Of a DNA stretch of 6,539 nucleotides, positions 6,516 through 6,539 are shown in pieces. The notes beneath the pieces are model-generated. The model did no database searches, was not told the origin of the DNA, and worked only from the letters and a program-made list of their open reading frames with translations. The DNA is from an uncultured Erysipelotrichaceae bacterium (GTDB lineage Bacteria; Bacillota_I; Bacilli_A; Erysipelotrichales; Erysipelotrichaceae). The position numbers and the translations under genes were made by a program. The stretch covers positions 1 to 6,539 of the forward strand of contig OMUX01000185.1 in the NCBI GenBank assembly GCA_900314345.1. The letters run 5' to 3'. Numbering within the stretch: the first letter of the stretch is position 1; each line of letters begins with the position of its first letter.

Positions 6516-6539
6516 ATGAAAAGAACATACCAGCCGTCC
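6516..6539 (+). CDS. rpmH: 50S ribosomal protein L34, N-terminal 8 codons (cut by window edge)
   Basis: The eight visible codons read MKRTYQPS, the highly conserved start of bacterial L34, a small basic protein of about 44 residues in the large ribosomal subunit. The strong promoter at 6446-6474 and GGAGGTG at 6502-6508 support it. In most Bacillota rpmH is followed by rnpA and yidC and lies next to dnaA/oriC. Here the divergent neighbour is the pth-mfd operon instead. The rest of the gene lies beyond the window. Confidence 0.93.

Overview
The window reads as a chromosomal core region of a low-to-medium GC Bacillota. The conserved order pth - mfd - S4-domain rqcP - divIC on the minus strand matches the Bacillus pth-to-divIC block. 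The sporulation-linked genes that interrupt it in Bacillus (fin, spoVT, yabP, yabQ) are absent. I lean towards an Erysipelotrichia-like lineage, but that is an inference from compact gene order and protein style, not a firm identification. Nothing suggests a plasmid, prophage, transposon or CRISPR array.

Layout, reading the minus strand from right to left. A consensus-like promoter near 6142-6170 starts a tightly packed operon. It opens with an unrecognised 276-residue membrane-anchored protein (5286-6116). Next come peptidyl-tRNA hydrolase (4699-5289, ATGA overlap), the transcription-repair coupling factor Mfd (1264-4695, TTG start 3 nt after pth), RqcP (993-1274, 11-bp overlap with mfd) and DivIC (616-969 or 616-990). 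Last is a single-pass membrane protein that runs off the left edge (1-554) and whose predicted outer part is rich in Tyr, Trp and Asp. At the right edge, on the plus strand, a good promoter and Shine-Dalgarno sequence lead into the first eight codons of rpmH (L34).

The genes share a theme of resolving stalled machinery. Pth recycles peptidyl-tRNA that has dropped off the ribosome. Mfd removes stalled RNA polymerase and recruits nucleotide excision repair. RqcP works with RqcH to add poly-alanine tails to nascent chains on obstructed 50S subunits. DivIC belongs to the divisome. The two membrane proteins at either end have no function I can name.

The divergent intergenic region (about 6148-6445) is the main non-coding stretch. 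It holds a perfect dyad (6196-6210), TCCGG motifs partly spaced at exactly 14 nt, two copies of TTCCGGAA, and an 11-bp bulged inverted repeat (6338-6372). I see no convincing DnaA-box cluster there, although rpmH often lies next to oriC in Bacillota. No system that is clearly new is visible. The best candidates for follow-up are the two unknown membrane proteins and the intergenic motif cluster.
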